Below, in pieces: positions 13,055 to 15,335 of a DNA stretch of 15,335 nt; the stretch's first letter is position 1, and every line of letters starts with the position of its first letter. The position numbers were made by a program, and so were the translations under genes. The notes beneath the pieces were generated by a model that worked only from the letters and a program-made list of their open reading frames with translations, had not been told where the DNA came from and ran no database searches. The DNA is from Christensenella sp034926635. Lineage in GTDB: Bacteria; Bacillota; Clostridia; Christensenellales; Christensenellaceae. The stretch covers positions 1-15,335 of the forward strand of contig JAYFQX010000033.1 of the NCBI GenBank assembly GCA_034926635.1. The letters are read 5' to 3'.

Positions 13055-13915
13055 TCACAGCTTGTTTTTCCTGACCCACTCGCGCACACTCACTTTGGCT
13101 TTCTTCGCCGTGCGCTTCGGCTTACACTCTTTGGTATATTCGCCCAAATCCCGCGGCTCATTTTCTTCCGTCAAAGCCGTGCGTTTTCCCGGCGCGGTGC
13201 CCACCCACAAAAGCAAAAACAGCATTGCGAAAACCGCCGTGCCAAACGCCAGCACCAATGAACCGAGCGCCACGTCCAACTCTACTCTCCACGGAAAGCT
13301 GATCAAATACAGCAATTGCGCCTCTTTATCCATCGCCAGCAGATCACCCGCGTGCACAAAATCCGTGACCGGCGTAAACGCCCATGTCACCAGCACAATA
13401 GCGGCAGCGCAGACGACGGTTCCCACCATCAGCGCGACGCTTAGGATGCGTATGCTTTTGGTACGCCGCGCCATAGGCTTTCCCGCGCGCCCATCCAGCC
13501 AAAAAAACAACAGCAGCAAAAATATCACGACGGACAAAATACAAAACACGTCGTATATCAGATTATAGCTGCGTGACGCGTTTAACGTCGCGTATTTGTC
13601 TCCCGCGCCCATATAAAACGGAAGATAGCAAAGGTCGGCGACCATCCGCAGCAAAACGCCCACACCCACCGCCGCCGCGCTTTGCAGATGCCAGCCACGC
13701 AGGCTATCGCGCACCACCCAGCGGTACAGCCATGTCAGCGCATAAAAAAAGATCATGGTAGATGCTAGATTTTCCACCATATTCCTGTCAAACATGACCC
13801 TGCCATCAAAATAATATAAAATCTGCCGAGATGAGATCCATTGCGTCGCCAAAAAAAATACTATCACTACCGCAATTTTCACCCAAAACAATCCCTTTTT
13901 TCGGCTTTCTACCAT
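13055..13915 (-). CDS. multi-pass membrane protein, paralogue of the gene at 2155-2931
   Basis: About 286 residues from ATG 13915, which I prefer because a GGGGGG run lies 6 bases before it. Upstream in-frame ATGs at 13921 and 13969 are possible. There are about five hydrophobic spans. Conserved with the left paralogue are FYALTWLYRW...GWHLQSAAAVG and the tail LLLWVGTAPGKRT...EPRDLGEYTKE...VREWVRKNKL. The middle is diverged and carries a different predicted loop (FTPVTDFVHAGDLLAMDKEA). The basic C-terminal tail of about 45 residues is the best-conserved part and should lie in the cytoplasm. I recognise no family. It ends the rightmost cassette, as its paralogue ends the cassette at 2155. Confidence 0.75.
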   Translation of the reverse strand: MVESRKKGLFWVKIAVVIVFFLATQWISSRQILYYFDGRVMFDRNMVENLASTMIFFYALTWLYRWVVRDSLRGWHLQSAAAVGVGVLLRMVADLCYLPFYMGAGDKYATLNASRSYNLIYDVFCILSVVIFLLLLFFWLDGRAGKPMARRTKSIRILSVALMVGTVVCAAAIVLVTWAFTPVTDFVHAGDLLAMDKEAQLLYLISFPWRVELDVALGSLVLAFGTAVFAMLFLLLWVGTAPGKRTALTEENEPRDLGEYTKECKPKRTAKKAKVSVREWVRKNKL

Positions 13916-13997
13916 GTCCATCCCCCCAATTGTTCTTTTATTATATTTTATTTTCCAAACTGTCGGCACTCGTTTTACGGCTCTTCCGCAGTATGAT

Positions 13998-14645
13998 CTA
14001 TATGATCAAATACCATCGCTCACCGCCGTTACCCTCCCGTAACCTGGCTTGCTCATATGGTATCATTCCATCGGCAGAATCTATTGCGACAACGGTAAAG
14101 CCCTCAGACTCCAATACCTCCTTCGTCTTGTCCGTCCTTGCCAACGCCTGTGGACGCCACCAAAAACCGACTACGCCAAAAAAGTTTTTCCTCACCCGAA
14201 AAACATCGTAATCCTGCTCGCGGGAAACCTCATATATCCCATATTGCCTTGTAAGCCGCCCAAACTTCTCCTTTAGCTGCGCACTCGTCTCCGTTTCTTT
14301 CCGCAAATAATAGACGTCCTCTTCCTCCATCATGGCAAGCACAGAAACAAGCGTGGCTTCTTCCTGCTTCAGCAGCCTGTCCGCCCATGCCTGGCGCGAT
14401 ATCCCGCCCAGCCATCCGCTCAAAAGCACCCCCAGCACAATCGCCCCCACGGCAAACAATATAATATAAAATGCCATCACATCCTGCGATGTTTTCCATG
14501 GCTCTGTTCCGCAAATATCCTCCTGTTCATCCTGCCCCTCAAAAATCTTGGTCGAAACAGCGGATTTTGTGCCGAACTCCTTTTTGATCTGTTTTCTGAT
14601 TTTCAGTTTAAGTGCACAATTGCTTCTCTGCCCTGCCTTTTTCAT
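13998..14645 (-). CDS. single-span membrane protein (about 215 aa), unrecognised
   Basis: Start ATG 14645 is chosen because GAGGGA lies 8 bases upstream; the frame is open to ATG 14669. It has a basic cytoplasm-like N-terminus (KLKIRKQIKKEF) and an acidic stretch. One transmembrane helix follows (FYIILFAVGAIVLGVLLSGW, about residues 67-86 of the longer frame), then some 135 residues, mostly charged and helical, with RKNFFGVVGFWWRP near the centre. I recognise no family. It follows the partial lipoprotein by 35 bases and precedes the membrane paralogue, so the three are probably one transcript. By position it belongs to the variable part of a cassette whose module gene would lie to the right of the window. 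Confidence 0.65.
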   Translation of the reverse strand: MKKAGQRSNCALKLKIRKQIKKEFGTKSAVSTKIFEGQDEQEDICGTEPWKTSQDVMAFYIILFAVGAIVLGVLLSGWLGGISRQAWADRLLKQEEATLVSVLAMMEEEDVYYLRKETETSAQLKEKFGRLTRQYGIYEVSREQDYDVFRVRKNFFGVVGFWWRPQALARTDKTKEVLESEGFTVVAIDSADGMIPYEQARLREGNGGERWYLII

Positions 14646-14680
14646 ACGCATTTCCCTCAATACACTCATTTATCAAAGAA

Positions 14681-15335
14681 TTATTGCAATAAACTATTAC
14701 TGATCCCGAGCTCTACGATCACTCCATTTTCCACATGAAGATTAATGCTCCTTTGTTGATCAAAATATTCATTCATATTGTTTACCACATAATTTCCGTT
14801 CAGGTTATTATCGTATATAAAGTCGCAGAATCCCGCTTCCGTCAATACCTCCCCTTCTTTGGTGTCATATCGTTCGGTATAAAAAAACTGTTCCCCTTCT
14901 CTTTTGGAAACCATCTTCTCCACCTGCGCCGCAGAAATATCAAAGGTGCTCTGACCTCCCGCCTTCTCCGGAAATAATTTAAATGCAATGTCCGGGTATG
15001 CCTCTACCACTTCTTCCATGGTGCTCCCAATATGGATGCCCCGCTTAGTGCTCAATTCCCGTCCGCTGAAGTCATATTCTATTCCTAAATATCCTTCTCC
15101 GAAATGTGAAGAATAGGGTTCATTAAAGCTGAATCCTTCACCCATCTCCTCCGTGGTGAGGACGGGTTTCCCGTCCTCATATACATCGAATTCGCTTAAA
15201 TCAGGCAGTGCCTTCAGACTCGGGTCCCGCACATAATTGCGTTCCTCGGTGTTTGTCAGCTCCCGCACCAATTCTGCCACATCTTTTACCACACTGCACC
15301 CTGCCAGCCCCATGCACATTGCCAGTATCCCTACC
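14681..15335 (-). CDS. lipoprotein, start lies beyond the right edge
   Basis: The frame stays open to the window edge (VGILAMCMGLAGCSVV). The hydrophobic stretch with lipobox LAGC is a lipoprotein signal peptide, so the real start is just outside; the internal ATG at 15319 falls inside the signal peptide and is not the start. The mature part has about 205 residues. The stretch STKRGIHIGSTMEEVVEAYP resembles the GI-x-x-G-x-T-x-x-x-V motif found in many Gram-positive surface proteins with BamE/SmpA-like folds; this is only a motif-level likeness. No catalytic residues are evident. It is followed 35 bases later by the 215-aa membrane protein. By analogy with the 138-aa lipoprotein it may be a partner of a module gene upstream. 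Confidence 0.7.
   Translation of the reverse strand, partial: VGILAMCMGLAGCSVVKDVAELVRELTNTEERNYVRDPSLKALPDLSEFDVYEDGKPVLTTEEMGEGFSFNEPYSSHFGEGYLGIEYDFSGRELSTKRGIHIGSTMEEVVEAYPDIAFKLFPEKAGGQSTFDISAAQVEKMVSKREGEQFFYTERYDTKEGEVLTEAGFCDFIYDNNLNGNYVVNNMNEYFDQQRSINLHVENGVIVELGISNSLLQ

Larger units (their letters stand above)
9085..13915 (-). repeat. right copy of the diverged segmental duplication
   Basis: It matches the left copy (1-2931) in gene order. The size difference comes almost wholly from the exchanged centre: the 300-residue tail of module E and the 462-aa gene replace the short tail of B and the 138-aa lipoprotein gene. Confidence 0.7.

Noticed and set aside
1..15335. tRNA, rRNA, riboswitch or insertion sequence
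   Set aside because: I found no tRNA-like cloverleaf, ribosomal sequence, known riboswitch core or transposase motif on either strand by eye.

Overview
The window looks like an accessory island of a Gram-positive, Clostridia-like bacterium. The grounds are AGGAGG-type ribosome binding sites, GTG/TTG starts, many lipoproteins and single-spanning proteins, and mid-range base composition. I cannot name the genus from the sequence. All convincing genes lie on the minus strand, so they are described in transcription order, right to left.

Right block (15335 to about 8859): a lipoprotein cut by the window edge, two membrane proteins (223-aa and 304-aa frames), a repeated hairpin, and a 362-aa protein. 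That protein has a conserved N-terminal module (MKWEKRLAKGKKSQ...) and a C39/papain-like cysteine peptidase domain. It is coupled by a TAATG overlap to a 462-aa membrane-anchored protein. An RCC1-like repeat lipoprotein, another hairpin and a second, short module protein (139 aa) follow.

Centre (about 8850 to 4260): unrelated genes. These are a six-span GGDEF diguanylate cyclase, a 55-aa acidic protein absent from large-ORF lists, a shortened phage terminase small subunit, an intact terminase large subunit with no portal or capsid gene after it, and an alpha/beta-hydrolase esterase with its own promoter.

Left block (4232 to 1): a broken chimera of a lipoprotein remnant and the N-terminal module, a 153-aa four-span membrane protein, and a 265-aa-frame membrane protein paralogous to the 304-aa one. 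Then come the hairpin, a frameshifted module gene overlapping a 138-aa lipoprotein by ATGA, a second RCC1-like lipoprotein, the hairpin again, and the first 22 codons of a fifth module gene.

The main observation is that the left and right blocks have the same order: TM paralogue, hairpin/module, variable C-terminus, variable partner gene, RCC1-like lipoprotein, hairpin/module. The frame is conserved, but the C-terminus and the next gene have been exchanged. This is the pattern expected of a polymorphic effector (toxin) with a cognate membrane or surface immunity partner, here with a module I do not recognise. The toxin role is an inference. The repeated module, the exchanged centres, the translational coupling and the debris of earlier exchanges are visible in the sequence.
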